Shown here piece by piece: positions 8,934 through 19,479 of a stretch of DNA of 64,000 bases. The stretch covers positions 1,364,001-1,428,000 of the forward strand of contig NZ_CP109190.1 in assembly GCF_041438805.1 (NCBI RefSeq). Reading direction: 5' to 3'. A program made the position numbers and the translations under genes. Numbering within the stretch: the stretch's first letter is position 1; each line of letters opens with the position of its first letter. This DNA comes from Streptomyces sp. NBC_01707 (lineage in GTDB: Bacteria > Actinomycetota > Actinomycetes > Streptomycetales > Streptomycetaceae). Below the pieces are notes generated by a model. That model was not told where the DNA came from. It did not search any database and was given only the letters and a program-made list of their open reading frames with translations.

Positions 8934-10472
8934 ATGGCAGAGCCACGGCCCGTCCTGGACATGACGGGCATAGTCAAAGAGTTTCCGGGGGTACGGGCTC
9001 TGTCGGACGTCGACTTCCGGCTCTTCCCAGGGGAGATCCACGCCCTGATAGGCGAGAACGGCGCCGGCAAGTCCACCCTCATCAAGGTGCTGACGGGGGT
9101 CTACTCCTTGGACGGCGGCACGATCACGCTGGAAGGCAGGTCCGTGCGGTTCGGCAGCCCGCTGCAGGCCCAGCACGCCGGCATCAGGACGGTCTACCAG
9201 GAGGTCAACCTCTGCCCGAACCTGTCGGTCGCGGAAAACATCTTCATTGGGCGCGAACCGACCCGCATGGGCCGCATCCAGTGGAAACGGCTGCGTCAGG
9301 AGGCGGCAGAGCTGGTGGAGCGGCTCGGCCTCGACATCGACGTCACCGCCCCCCTGTCCTCGTACCCGCTGGCCGTGCAGCAACTGGTCGCGATCGTACG
9401 GTCAGTGGGCCCTGGCGACAGCGAAGGGGAGGGATCGGGAACCAAGGTGCTGATCCTCGACGAGCCGACCTCCAGCCTCGACCGGGACGAAGTCCTCGAA
9501 CTGTTCGCCCTGATGGGGCGGTTGAAGGACGAGGGCGTCGCGATCCTGTTCGTCTCGCATTTCCTCGACCAGATCTACGAGGTCTGCGACCGGATGACCG
9601 TACTGCGCAACGGCACCCTCGTCGGTGAGCACATGGTGCGCGACCTCGATCAGGTCGGGCTCGTCCAGCTCATGCTCGGCAAGGCTCTGGACCAGCTGGA
9701 GGAGCTCCACGACCACCAGTTGCACTCCGACGTCGGCGAGACGCTGCTCCAGGCGGACGGCCTCGGCAGGACCGGCGGCATCGCCCCATTCGACCTGGAG
9801 ATCAAGAAGGGCGAGGTGATCGGGCTCGCAGGCCTGCTCGGATCGGGCCGGACCGAACTCGCCCGACTGCTCTTCGGCGCCGATCAGCCGGACAGCGGCA
9901 AGGTGTCCATCGGCGGCAAGCATGTCTCGATGAGCGCCCCGAACGACGCGATCGGCGCCGGTGTCGCGTTCTGCTCCGAGAACCGCAAGAGCGAGGGCCT
10001 GGTGCCCGATCTGACGGTGCGGGAGAACATCATCCTGGCCCTGCAGGCCTCACGTGGGTGGACCCGGCCCATCCCGGTCTCCCAGCGCGACGAACTCGTC
10101 TCCAAGTACATCAAGGCGCTGGACATCCGCCCCGCCAACCCCGAGGCCACGGTCGGCCAGCTCAGCGGCGGCAACCAGCAGAAGGTGCTGCTGGCCCGCT
10201 GGCTGATAACCCAGCCGAAGCTGCTGATCCTGGACGAGCCGACGCGCGGCATCGACATCGGAGCGAAGGCGGAGATCCAGAAGCTCGTCGTCTCACTCTC
10301 CGAGGACGGCATGTCGGTGCTGTACATCGCGGCCGAGCTGGAGGAAGTACTCCGGCTCAGTCACACCATCGGAGTGCTGCGCGACCGTCGGCTGGTGGCG
10401 CAGATCGCCAACGGGCCCGAGATCACCACAAGCCAAATCCTGGAGACCATCGCGAGCGGAGAGAACCAGTGA
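8934..10472 (+). CDS. Sugar ABC transporter ATP-binding protein (YtfR-like, two ABC domains)
   Basis: Cytosolic energy-coupling subunit of a CUT2 importer, 512 residues with two fused ABC domains. The first has Walker A GENGAGKST (about residue 40) and Walker B VLILDEPTSSLD. A Gly/Ser/Glu-rich insert of about a dozen residues precedes this Walker B. The second half has the degenerate Walker A LLGSGRTELARLLFG, the canonical signature LSGGNQQKVLLARWL and Walker B LLILDEPTRGIDIGAKAEI. This asymmetry is normal for RbsA/YtfR-type proteins. AAGGAGCGCTGCC precedes the ATG. The stop overlaps the next start by four bases (GTGA). Confidence 0.96.
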   Translation: MAEPRPVLDMTGIVKEFPGVRALSDVDFRLFPGEIHALIGENGAGKSTLIKVLTGVYSLDGGTITLEGRSVRFGSPLQAQHAGIRTVYQEVNLCPNLSVAENIFIGREPTRMGRIQWKRLRQEAAELVERLGLDIDVTAPLSSYPLAVQQLVAIVRSVGPGDSEGEGSGTKVLILDEPTSSLDRDEVLELFALMGRLKDEGVAILFVSHFLDQIYEVCDRMTVLRNGTLVGEHMVRDLDQVGLVQLMLGKALDQLEELHDHQLHSDVGETLLQADGLGRTGGIAPFDLEIKKGEVIGLAGLLGSGRTELARLLFGADQPDSGKVSIGGKHVSMSAPNDAIGAGVAFCSENRKSEGLVPDLTVRENIILALQASRGWTRPIPVSQRDELVSKYIKALDIRPANPEATVGQLSGGNQQKVLLARWLITQPKLLILDEPTRGIDIGAKAEIQKLVVSLSEDGMSVLYIAAELEEVLRLSHTIGVLRDRRLVAQIANGPEITTSQILETIASGENQ

Positions 10473-11578
10473 CCACCTCTTCCCGATGGCAAGCGCTGAC
10501 CCAACACCACCTGCTCTGGCCGGTAGCGGTCCTGGTCTTCCTGCTGCTCGTCAACGTTCCCTTCACCCCCGACTTCTTCTCCGTGCGGATGACGGACGGC
10601 CACCTCTACGGCAGCCTCGTCTCGATCGTGCTGTTCGGCTCACCCCTCATCCTGGTGGCGGTCGGCATGACCCTGGTCATCGCCACCGGCGGCATCGACC
10701 TCTCCGTCGGCGCCGTGGTCGCCATCACCGGAGCACTGGCCTGCTCGTACATCAGCGACCAGGCCGACCAAAGCGCCCTTTCCGGGGTGCTGCTCGCCAT
10801 GGGCCTGGGCCTGCTGGCCGCGGCCGTCTGCGGCCTGTGGAACGGCTTCCTGGTCGCCAGGATGGGCATCCAGCCGATCATCGCCACGCTGATGATCATG
10901 GTCGCCGGACGCGGCGTGGCCCAGCTGATCACCAACGGCCAGATCATCACCATCAACAGCGCGCCGTACAAGCTGATCGGTGGCGGCTACTGGCTGGCAC
11001 TGCCCTTCTCCATCTTCGTGGTGGCCGTGGTAGTGGCCGTCACCGTGGCGCTGACCCGCCGCACGGCGCTCGGGCTGCTGGTCGAGTCGGTCGGCGGCAA
11101 CGCCGAGGCCAGCCGCCTGGTGGGCATCAGGTCCCGGCGCATCAAGATCATGGTGTACGCGTTCTGCGCGCTGTGCGCGGGCAGCGCCGGCCTGATGATC
11201 AGCTCCAACACCTCGGCCGCGGACGGCAACAACGCCGGCCTATGGATCGAACTCGACGCGATCCTCGCCGTGGTGATCGGCGGCACGTCACTCCTTGGCG
11301 GCCGGTTCTCCATCGGTGGCACGGTCGTCGGCGCCCTCGTCATCCAGACCCTGACCACCACGATCTACACCATTGGCGTGCCGCCCCAGACCAACCTGGT
11401 CTTCAAGGCCGCCGTCGTCATCGTCGTCTGTCTGTTGCAGTCCCCGAAATTCCGCGCCAAGGCCTTCGGTGCCAAATTCGGCGCCAGGTCAGGTGCGAAG
11501 GGAAGCGCCAAGCCGGCCGCGGCCCCGGCGGACACCGCCGCGGCGGCCGAGGCCGCTCCCAAGATGGAGGTGTCATGA
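10469..11578 (+). CDS. Sugar ABC transporter permease (YtfT-like)
   Basis: Integral membrane permease of 369 residues (BPD_transp_2 family). It has about 8-10 hydrophobic segments starting with LLWPVAVLVFLLLVNVPF. The CUT2 signature region VAVGMTLVIATGGIDLSVGA lies near residue 75, and LDAILAVVIGGTSLLGGRFS lies near residue 260. The last 40 residues form an Ala/Lys-rich cytosolic tail, longer than in Escherichia coli YtfT. The GTG start overlaps the ATPase stop, and the stop overlaps the next ATG, so translation is coupled on both sides. Confidence 0.95.
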   Translation: MTTSSRWQALTQHHLLWPVAVLVFLLLVNVPFTPDFFSVRMTDGHLYGSLVSIVLFGSPLILVAVGMTLVIATGGIDLSVGAVVAITGALACSYISDQADQSALSGVLLAMGLGLLAAAVCGLWNGFLVARMGIQPIIATLMIMVAGRGVAQLITNGQIITINSAPYKLIGGGYWLALPFSIFVVAVVVAVTVALTRRTALGLLVESVGGNAEASRLVGIRSRRIKIMVYAFCALCAGSAGLMISSNTSAADGNNAGLWIELDAILAVVIGGTSLLGGRFSIGGTVVGALVIQTLTTTIYTIGVPPQTNLVFKAAVVIVVCLLQSPKFRAKAFGAKFGARSGAKGSAKPAAAPADTAAAAEAAPKMEVS

Positions 11579-12600
11579 CGAGCACGACCACCCAAAGCCC
11601 CTCAGCCCCGAACAGCCGTACCACGTCCAAGGCCGTGCGTCTGCTCGGCGACAGGCGCATGCCCGTACTGGCGACGGCCCTGCTCTTCCTCGTGATGTAC
11701 ATCGCGAGCCTGAGCCGGTACCAGAACTACGGGTTCGCCGAACCGCAAGTCTTCATGAACCTGTTCATCGACAACGGCTATCTGCTGGTCGCCGCCGTCG
11801 GTGTCACCTTCGTCATCCTGTCCGGCGGCATCGACCTGTCCGTTGGTTCGATGATCGGGTTTACGACAATGTTCACGGCGTGGTTGGTGGAGCGCCAGGG
11901 GCTGCCGCTCCTGGCCGTGATCCCCATGGCGCTGGCCGTGGGCGCCCTCGCCGGTTTCCTGATGGGCTATGTGATCCACAACTTCGAGATCCAGCCCTTC
12001 ATCGTGACCCTCGCCGGCCTCTTCCTCTTCCGCGGCCTGTGCCTGGTCATCAGCAAGGAGTCGATCTCCATCGGCGACTCCTCGGTGACCAGCATGGCCC
12101 AGGCACAGGTGCCGCTGGGGATGGGCTTCCTGTCGATCGGCGCGATCGTCGCGCTGGTCGTCCTCGCCGTGGCGTTCTACGTCCTGCACTACACACGCTT
12201 CGGGCGCCGGGTGTACGCCATCGGAGGCAACGAGCAGTCGGCCATGCTGATGGGTCTCCCGCAGGGCGGCACGAAGATCGCCGTGTACACCGCGAGTGGC
12301 TTCTGCTCGGCGCTGGCCGGTCTGCTGTTCACCCTGTACATCCAGTCCGGTGACCCGTTGCATGCCACCGGCATGGAACTCGACGCGATCGCCGCCGTCG
12401 TGATCGGCGGCACCCTGCTGACGGGCGGCTCCGGCTATGTGCTGGGTACCGTCTTCGGTGTGCTCGTCCTGGGCCTGATCAAGACCATCATCCAGTTCGA
12501 GGGCACGCTCAGCTCATGGTGGACGAAGATCGCCACCGGTGTGCTGCTGTGCGCGTTCATACTGATCCAACGCGCGATGACGGCACGCAAGAAAACCTGA
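11575..12600 (+). CDS. Sugar ABC transporter permease (YjfF-like)
   Basis: Second membrane subunit of the furanose importer, 341 residues. Hallmarks are VGVTFVILSGGIDLSVGSMI near residue 90, the conserved YAIGGNEQSAMLMG cytoplasmic loop, and LDAIAAVVIGGTLLTGGSGY near residue 270. About 8-9 membrane segments are predicted by eye. The ATG overlaps the preceding stop (ATGA). It is the last gene of the operon. The order binding protein-ATPase-permease-permease is that of ytfQ-ytfR-ytfT-yjfF. Confidence 0.95.
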   Translation: MTSTTTQSPSAPNSRTTSKAVRLLGDRRMPVLATALLFLVMYIASLSRYQNYGFAEPQVFMNLFIDNGYLLVAAVGVTFVILSGGIDLSVGSMIGFTTMFTAWLVERQGLPLLAVIPMALAVGALAGFLMGYVIHNFEIQPFIVTLAGLFLFRGLCLVISKESISIGDSSVTSMAQAQVPLGMGFLSIGAIVALVVLAVAFYVLHYTRFGRRVYAIGGNEQSAMLMGLPQGGTKIAVYTASGFCSALAGLLFTLYIQSGDPLHATGMELDAIAAVVIGGTLLTGGSGYVLGTVFGVLVLGLIKTIIQFEGTLSSWWTKIATGVLLCAFILIQRAMTARKKT

Positions 12601-12802
12601 CCGGTCAGGTCGTCCCACGGCCGCCGCTGCCCGCTCCTGTGTATCCGGGTGGGCCGTTGGCAGGAACTCCCGTGCGCCGGACAGGAGTTATTCCTGTCCT
12701 GTTGTCTTACTCGGTACACGCCAACAGTGTGAGACTCCGATCCGGCCGCTGGTCTTCACCACAAGGGAGTGGCGTGTTACGCGTACCGACCGTCATGTTC
12801 CC

Positions 12803-13110
12803 ATGGCCGCGGCAGCGGCCGTCCTCGCCCTCACGTTCACCGCGTGCGGCGGCGACACCGGGCCGGGAGGAGGCGCCTTGGCAGCCCCGCCTCACTCGAC
12901 GCCAGGGCGGACGTGAGCAGGCAGCGGCTCACCGTCTCGAACCGGGACGGCTATGTGCCCGAGGACCTACCCGCCCGCTTCAAGGCCGCCACCGGCGTCC
13001 CGTGACCGTCGCGAAGCTCACGACCAACGAGGCCTGTACCTCTGTCCAGAGATCGCCCGACCACTCCAAGGCCCGCCCACTTGGCCGGCGTTGGCACCGG
13101 CTGGACTCCC
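12803..13110 (+). pseudogene. Remnant of a PotD/spermidine-putrescine-type solute-binding lipoprotein
   Basis: ATG 12803 opens a lipoprotein signal (MAAAAAVLALTFTACGG) that stops after 37 codons. A second frame then gives QRLTVSNRDGYVPEDLPARF then KAATGVP, and a third continues VTVAKLTTNEA. Together they match the N-terminus of polyamine-type binding proteins (V.N.DGY.PEDL...F...TG..V.V......NE). At least two frameshifts separate the pieces, and no clear continuation is seen to 13380. No permease or ATPase partner is nearby. Confidence 0.6.
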
Positions 13111-13385
13111 CGTCCGGGAGACCGACGAGGGAAGTTCGCCCTGCCGGTCGAACTGGCCGACCCGCCGGACAGTCTCGTGGGACGTGCGGACGGAGCGCGC
13201 GAACCTACTTCGCCTCGGCTCGCTCGCCTCCGCCGACGTGGAATTGATGCGCAGGGCCATCGCTGCGCGCCGACCCGCATCCCGCACCGCTACGTCGCCT
13301 CCAAGTGGCCGCTGCACGACGAGGGTGGTATCCCCGGTGGCGTCATGGTGCTTCGGTCCGTACCCACGATGAAAGTCCACGAAAG

Positions 13386-13421
13386 AGAGGAACCCCAGCC
13401 GACGCACGGCTGGGGCCTCTC
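13386..13421. terminator. Bidirectional terminator between yjfF-like and GH62 genes
   Basis: GAGAGG-AACCCCAGCCG pairs with CGGCTGGGG-CCTCTC around a short loop. It lies about 105 bases past the minus-strand GH62 stop and downstream of the plus-strand transporter operon and binding-protein remnant, so it can end convergent transcription. Confidence 0.75.
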
Positions 13422-13526
13422 GAGACGGTGCGTATCGGTCAGCAGGTGGAGTTGCCCCCGTCGTAAACCGCTCGTCCACGCGCCGGCAGACCGCACCCTA
13501 TCGCGATCGCCGTGGATCAGGGCAGA

Positions 13527-14999
<1,473 letters not shown>

Positions 15000-15197
15000 T
15001 CAGAGGCTGTCCGGACTGTCGATGCGGTGCGGTTCGTGCGCACCGGGCTGACACCTTGCGGGCCTGGGAGACCTTCTGAAAGACCGGTGGCGCCAGACGC
15101 CTACGGGCCGCCGCGAAACGCGCCGGCCCCGTGTCGGACGTTGGCCGTCGTGGTGCAAGCCCGCCACGAGATGAACCCCACGTAGTCCGCCAGCCGT

Positions 15198-15400
15198 TCA
15201 AGCTCTGAGCGAGACCGGGGCCCGCGCGGGACGGTGCGGATTGGATTGTTCATGGCATTCAGCAGCTGCGGGGCGGAGGGTTCCTCTCAGCGGGAGAACC
15301 GCGCCGGCGGCGAGGCCGGTGGCGGCCGCCTGCGCGCGACGACGAATGGATGACGAGCCCATGACATACGCATGTGCGGCGTGCTCCTTGCGGCTCGGCC
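15198..15400 (-). pseudogene. Probable signal-peptide remnant of a lost secreted protein
   Basis: On the minus strand an AAGGAG with ATG 10 bases downstream (near 15380) opens a short frame that stops quickly. A neighbouring frame reads MGSSSIRRRAQAAATGLAAG then AVLPL, which looks like a secretion signal. No mature domain follows before the GH62 gene. I read it as the frameshifted start of a deleted exported enzyme. This is weak, because signal-like strings arise easily in GC-rich DNA. Confidence 0.3.
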
Positions 15401-15455
15401 GTTGCGGTTGGGCGTGACCCGGAGGTGCCCTGCTGTGCGGGTGGAGCGGTTCCAG

Positions 15456-15477
15456 CTTGTTCGTGATATCGAACAAG
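15456..15477. promoter_or_regulatory. Second copy of the TTCG-type palindrome
   Basis: CTTGTTCGTGATATCGAACAAG is an imperfect 22-base palindrome sharing the TTCG..ATATCGAAC design of the site at 7730-7745. Another weaker TCGAAGTATCGA element follows at about 15480-15491. It sits about 75 bases before the signal-peptide remnant and about 500 bases before the GH62 start. Confidence 0.6.
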
Positions 15478-15624
15478 GGTCGAAGTATCGAGCAACCTGG
15501 ATGATAGGGAACCGGTGAACGGTGTCAATACTTCTCGCATGATTCGCGAGTAACGCCGAAACATTCGCAGGGCTTTACGGACGAAGCGCCGCAGGTCAAG
15601 CCATCGAATGGCCGGGCTGAGCGG

Positions 15625-15875
15625 ATGGACAACCCTGCGGTGCCGGAGTGGGCCGGTTTCGCGGACGGCGTCGACCTACGGTCGCCTCTCCCCTGTCCTC
15701 CTCCCACTCCACCGCCACGGTCGCGCCGGGCAGCCCGGCGCCCATCCCGCCGCCGGGGGTGGAACAGCTGGAACAGCTTCGGGTGCGGGATCACCGAGGT
15801 CCAGGTGCGCCAGGCCACCGACACGATGGTGTCCTCGGGCAAGCGGAACGCCGGCTGCCCGTACGTCGTGGTCGC
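15625..15875 (+). pseudogene. N-terminal remnant of a GH27 alpha-galactosidase
   Basis: One frame reads GWNSWNSFGCGITEVQVRQA followed by TDTMVSSGKRNAGCPYVVV. This is the diagnostic start of GH27 enzymes (P.MGWNSWN.F.C...E......AD..V..G....GY.Y...DD). The preceding APIPPP lies in another frame, with a slip in the G-run at 15755-15759. Similarity ends just before the expected DDCW block, where transposase-like sequence begins, so the gene appears interrupted by an insertion element. No later GH27 part is found downstream. Confidence 0.8.
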
Positions 15876-15879
15876 TCAC

Positions 15880-16743
15880 GTCGTATCCGTACCGGCATTG
15901 ACGAGGCGTCGACTCGGGGCGCTCATCGCCGAGTTGGCCAGGCCGTGGACAGCGCGGGAAGAGTCCCGACCGGGCGAACGCCGAAGGCGGCGGCCCCGGC
16001 CGGCAACTGGCCTTCACCGACCGGGCGACCGCGATCCTGGTGATCCTGCGGTTCCAGCTTCCGCACGCCGCCCTCGCCGTCTTCTACAGCGTGGACCGCT
16101 CCACCGTCACACGCGCCGTCCATGAGACCCGTCCACTTCTGGCGGCGCGGGGCTTCGCGGTCCCCGGCGAGGCAGGACTGCGTATCTACACACTGGCCGA
16201 TGCCTTCGCCCACGCCCCGCGAAAGGTGTTGAGCTGCGCTTGGACAGCACCGGGGTACGGGTCCGGCATCCGAGGGCGGGCCGCCCCTGACCTGGCGTGC
16301 GTTCGTGTCCGGCGAGATGCGGCAGAACACCAAGAGGGCCACCGTCATCACCGACGGCCAGGGCCGCACTCTGTGGACCGGTGCGCTCCGGCCGGGCCGC
16401 ATGCATGATCAGACGGCGGTCAAGACCGAGGGGATCGAGCCCTCTTCGAGCAATACCCACAGATCAAGACCAAGATGGATTCCGGATACCGAGGGGGCCA
16501 AACGGTTTCCCGACCAGACCAGGCGCCGCCGAAGAAGCTCACCAGGTACGCGTCGGCCGAGAAGGCACTGTCTGGGAGAGGGCCCACAAGAAGCAATCCT
16601 CGGAGCGGATATGCGTCGAGCACGCCAACGCCGAGCACAAGCAGTGGAGGCCCCTCCAGCGGCACCTCGGCCCCCGCGAATACCACTCCGAGGCCCATCC
16701 GACCATCGCCGGCCTCGTCTCCGGCTGCACCGCAGAGCAGTAA
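15880..16743 (+). pseudogene. Degraded IS5-type (DDE_Tnp_4) transposase
   Basis: The pieces follow the order of a Streptomyces DDE transposase but in changing frames. RRLGALIAELARPW is followed by RQLAFTDRATAILVILRFQL and ALAVFYSVDRSTVTRAVHE near 16040-16130. Then come LDSTGVRVRHPRAG, MRQNTKRATVITDGQGRTLW, MDSGYRGG, and finally EHANAEHKQWRPLQRHLG ending at 16743. At least four frameshifts are needed, so it cannot be active. It abuts the GH27 fragment. Terminal repeats were not identified. Confidence 0.85.
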
Positions 16744-17143
16744 TCACCCACTGGCCCAACCCGCCAAGCTCACACGCCGCAACCCCAGTTGCGCCCGGCA
16801 TCGCAGGTTTCGGCGAACTTTCGGAAATGAGTCATTGACTACCGCTCTGGGCCGAGCGCATACTCCAGCGATCGACACCTCTCCGTAACGGACGCGACTC
16901 CATACGGTCACACCCGTCCACCTGGCACGTCCACACGCGCATGCCCGGAGCCGGAAAGCAGGGTTGCAGTGATCGACACGACTTCGCGCACTGTGCCCGA
17001 CCCTCGCTGTCGCCACGGTCGGCCTGCGGCTTGAACTCCGGATCAGCGCATATGCGAAATTTCAGCACACCCAACAGGCCATGACCTTGCGCGAACTATC
17101 CCCACCCATGGTGACAATGACGACGGATCAGGAAGTTTCCACG
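16744..17143. promoter_or_regulatory. Promoter region of the CUT1 sugar transporter
   Basis: About 400 bases without a gene. TTGACT (16835-16840) and CATACT (16859-16864), 18 bases apart, make a fair sigma-70/HrdB-type promoter. CGAACTTTCG at 16814-16823, just upstream, resembles the GAA-N-TTC element reported for xylan-utilisation genes of Streptomyces. Another GAAATTTC lies at 17056-17063. The regulator is not identified. Confidence 0.45.
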
Positions 17144-18445
17144 ATGACGAGGAAAGCACGCAGTGCGACGGTTGTCGCGATCGGCTTGGGCATCGCACTC
17201 GCTGCCACCGGCTGTGCCGGCGGCAGCGACGGCAGCGACGGCAGCAGCGGTTCGTCCGATGGCAAGGTCACGTTGACCGTCTGGGAGAACGCGCAGCCCG
17301 GGCCCGGTGCGGAGTACTGGAAGACCGCCGCGAAGGCATACCACTCGCTGCACCCGAACGTCACGGTCAAGATCCAGGCGGTCCAGAACGAGGACCTCGA
17401 CGGCAAGCTGCAGACCGCGCTCAACTCGAACTCCGCCCCGGACATCTTCCTGCAGCGCGGTGGCGGCAAGATGCAGGCCATGGTCAACGCCGGCCAGCTC
17501 CAGGCGCTGAACCTCACCGAAACCGACAAGACAAATGCAGGCGCGGCAGGTGTCGCAGGCTATTCGATCGACGGCAAGGTCTACGCGATGCCGCTCGACA
17601 CCCAGCCCGAGGGCATCTACTACAGCAAGGACCTGTTCAAGCGGGCCGGCATCACCTCGACGCCGACGACGATGGACGAGCTCGAGGCCGATGTCGCGAA
17701 GCTGAAGGCGATCAAGGTCGCGCCGATCGCGGTCGGAGCCAAGGACGCCTGGCCGGCTGCGCACTGGTACTACAACTTCGCCCTGCGCGCGTGCAGCCAG
17801 GAAACCATGGCGGCGACTGCGAAGTCGCTCAAGTTCACCGATCCGTGCTGGACCAAGGCCGGCGACGACCTGGCTTCGTTCCTGAAGGTCGACCCCTTCC
17901 AGAAGGGCTTCCTGACGACCTCGTCGCAGCAGGGCGCCGGGTCGTCGGCGGGCATGCTCGCGAACCACAAGGCGGCCATGGAGCTCATGGGCAACTGGAA
18001 CCCCGGTGTGATCGCCGGCTTGACCAAGGACCAGAAGCCGCTCCCCGACCTGGGCTGGTTCCCCTTCCCTGCCGTCGCAGGTGGCCAGGGAGACCCGACC
18101 GCCATCATGGGCGGCCTCGACGGATACTCGCTGTCAAAGAACGCACCGAAGGAGGCCCTTGCCTTCCTGCAGTGGCTTGTGACCAAGGACCAGCAGGAGG
18201 CCTACTCCAAGGCCTTCTTCACGATCCCGGTGAACAAGGACGCCCAGGGTGTCGTCACCGACCCTTTCAACGTCTCGGCACTGCAGGCCTTCAACAAGGC
18301 GGCCTACTCCATGATGTTCCTTGACACCGAGTACGGCCAGAACGTCGGCAACGCCATGAACACCGCCGTCGTGAACCTGCTGGCCGGCAAGGGCACCGCC
18401 GCCGACATCGTCAAGGACACCAACGCTGCCGCCGCGAAGGGCTGA
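17144..18445 (+). CDS. Sugar ABC transporter substrate-binding lipoprotein (CUT1)
   Basis: Extracellular binding protein of a carbohydrate importer, family 1 solute-binding, about 433 residues. ATG 17144 is chosen because AGGAAG lies eight bases upstream and because it puts a short lipoprotein signal first: MTRKARSATVVAIGLGIALA then ATGC (lipobox Cys about residue 24). A Gly/Ser-rich linker follows. The mature part shows KVTLTVWENAQPGPGAEYWK, NSNSAPDIFLQRGGGKMQAM and MELMGNWNPGVIAGL, typical of CUT1 oligosaccharide-binding proteins. Two permease genes follow. The ATPase is missing and would be the shared MsiK-type protein elsewhere, as is usual in Streptomyces (inference). Substrate unknown, with a plant oligosaccharide likely from context. 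Confidence 0.94.
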   Translation: MTRKARSATVVAIGLGIALAATGCAGGSDGSDGSSGSSDGKVTLTVWENAQPGPGAEYWKTAAKAYHSLHPNVTVKIQAVQNEDLDGKLQTALNSNSAPDIFLQRGGGKMQAMVNAGQLQALNLTETDKTNAGAAGVAGYSIDGKVYAMPLDTQPEGIYYSKDLFKRAGITSTPTTMDELEADVAKLKAIKVAPIAVGAKDAWPAAHWYYNFALRACSQETMAATAKSLKFTDPCWTKAGDDLASFLKVDPFQKGFLTTSSQQGAGSSAGMLANHKAAMELMGNWNPGVIAGLTKDQKPLPDLGWFPFPAVAGGQGDPTAIMGGLDGYSLSKNAPKEALAFLQWLVTKDQQEAYSKAFFTIPVNKDAQGVVTDPFNVSALQAFNKAAYSMMFLDTEYGQNVGNAMNTAVVNLLAGKGTAADIVKDTNAAAAKG

Positions 18446-18456
18446 GTAAGCACACC

Positions 18457-19479
18457 ATGAGCAACACCCTGGGTACTGACACGGCCACCGGCCGCCAGTC
18501 GCAGGGCACGCCTGGAGTCGGGGGCGCGGCCAAGTCCGCGCCCCCGGCTTCGCTGCGAGCGGCTGCGCGCCGACGTGGCCGTGCCAAGATGCGACTCGAG
18601 ATCGTGCTCCTGTCCGGACCGGCGATCATTGTGTTCCTGGCCTTCGTGATCTTCCCGGTGGCGCTCGCTGCGTTCTACGGCTTCTACCGGTGGCACGGTT
18701 ACGGAGCGCCCACCGACTGGGTCGGCCTGAACAACTACAAGCTGATCCTCACCGACCCCGCGTTCCAGCAAGTTCTGTGGCACAACGGCCTGATCCTGGT
18801 GCTCTCACTGGTCATCCAGGGCCCGCTGGCGATCACCCTCGCGCTCCTGCTCAACCAGAAGATCCGCGGTCGCTCGATCATCCGCGTCCTGATCTTCGTG
18901 CCCTACGTCATCTCCGAGGTCATCGTCGGCACCGGCTGGAGCCTGATGCTCCAGAGCAGCGGCGCCGTCAACGACCTGCTGCAGCACATGGGCCTGGGCT
19001 TCCTGCAGGCTGAGTGGCTATCCAACCCGAAGCTGGCCATCTGGACGCTGATGGGCATCATCTCGTGGAAGTACATCGGCTTCGCGGTGATTCTGATGCT
19101 TGCCGGCCTGCAGTCGATCCCCGAGGAGCTCTTCGAGGCCGCACAGATCGACGGCGCCTCCTACTGGCAGATCCAGCGCCGCATCACGCTGCCGCTGCTG
19201 GGGCCGACGATCCGCATCTGGGCGTTCCTGTCGATCATCGGCTCGCTGCAGCTGTTCGATCTCGTCTACATCATCTGGGGCCCATACGTCGCGGGCACCG
19301 CGGGCACCTCGACCATGGCGATCTACATGGTCGCCCAGGGCCGCAACGCGGGCAACTACGGCTACGGCAGCGCCATCGCGGTCGTGATGTTCCTGATCTC
19401 GCTCATCGTCGCGCTGATCTACCAGCGCTTCGTCCTGCGCCGTGACCTCCGGGGCGCCGTCACCGAAGGAGCCGCCTGA
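18457..19479 (+). CDS. Sugar ABC transporter permease (MalF-like, CUT1)
   Basis: Inner-membrane permease of 340 residues. After a basic cytosolic leader of about 45 residues, six membrane segments are visible, the first at IVLLSGPAIIVFLAFVIFPV. The ATPase-coupling EAA loop reads EELFEAAQIDGASYWQIQRR near residue 225. It starts 11 bases after the binding-protein stop, and its stop shares one base with the next ATG (TGATG). Confidence 0.95.
   Translation: MSNTLGTDTATGRQSQGTPGVGGAAKSAPPASLRAAARRRGRAKMRLEIVLLSGPAIIVFLAFVIFPVALAAFYGFYRWHGYGAPTDWVGLNNYKLILTDPAFQQVLWHNGLILVLSLVIQGPLAITLALLLNQKIRGRSIIRVLIFVPYVISEVIVGTGWSLMLQSSGAVNDLLQHMGLGFLQAEWLSNPKLAIWTLMGIISWKYIGFAVILMLAGLQSIPEELFEAAQIDGASYWQIQRRITLPLLGPTIRIWAFLSIIGSLQLFDLVYIIWGPYVAGTAGTSTMAIYMVAQGRNAGNYGYGSAIAVVMFLISLIVALIYQRFVLRRDLRGAVTEGAA

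Noticed and set aside
7817..9085. A 422-codon minus-strand open frame across the binding-protein and ATPase genes
   Set aside because: It spans two genes antisense and reads as biased low-complexity sequence.
12601..13526. Search for an intact gene between the yjfF-like gene and GH62
   Set aside because: Only a frameshifted binding-protein N-terminus is recognisable. The longer open frames are mixtures of unrelated reading frames.
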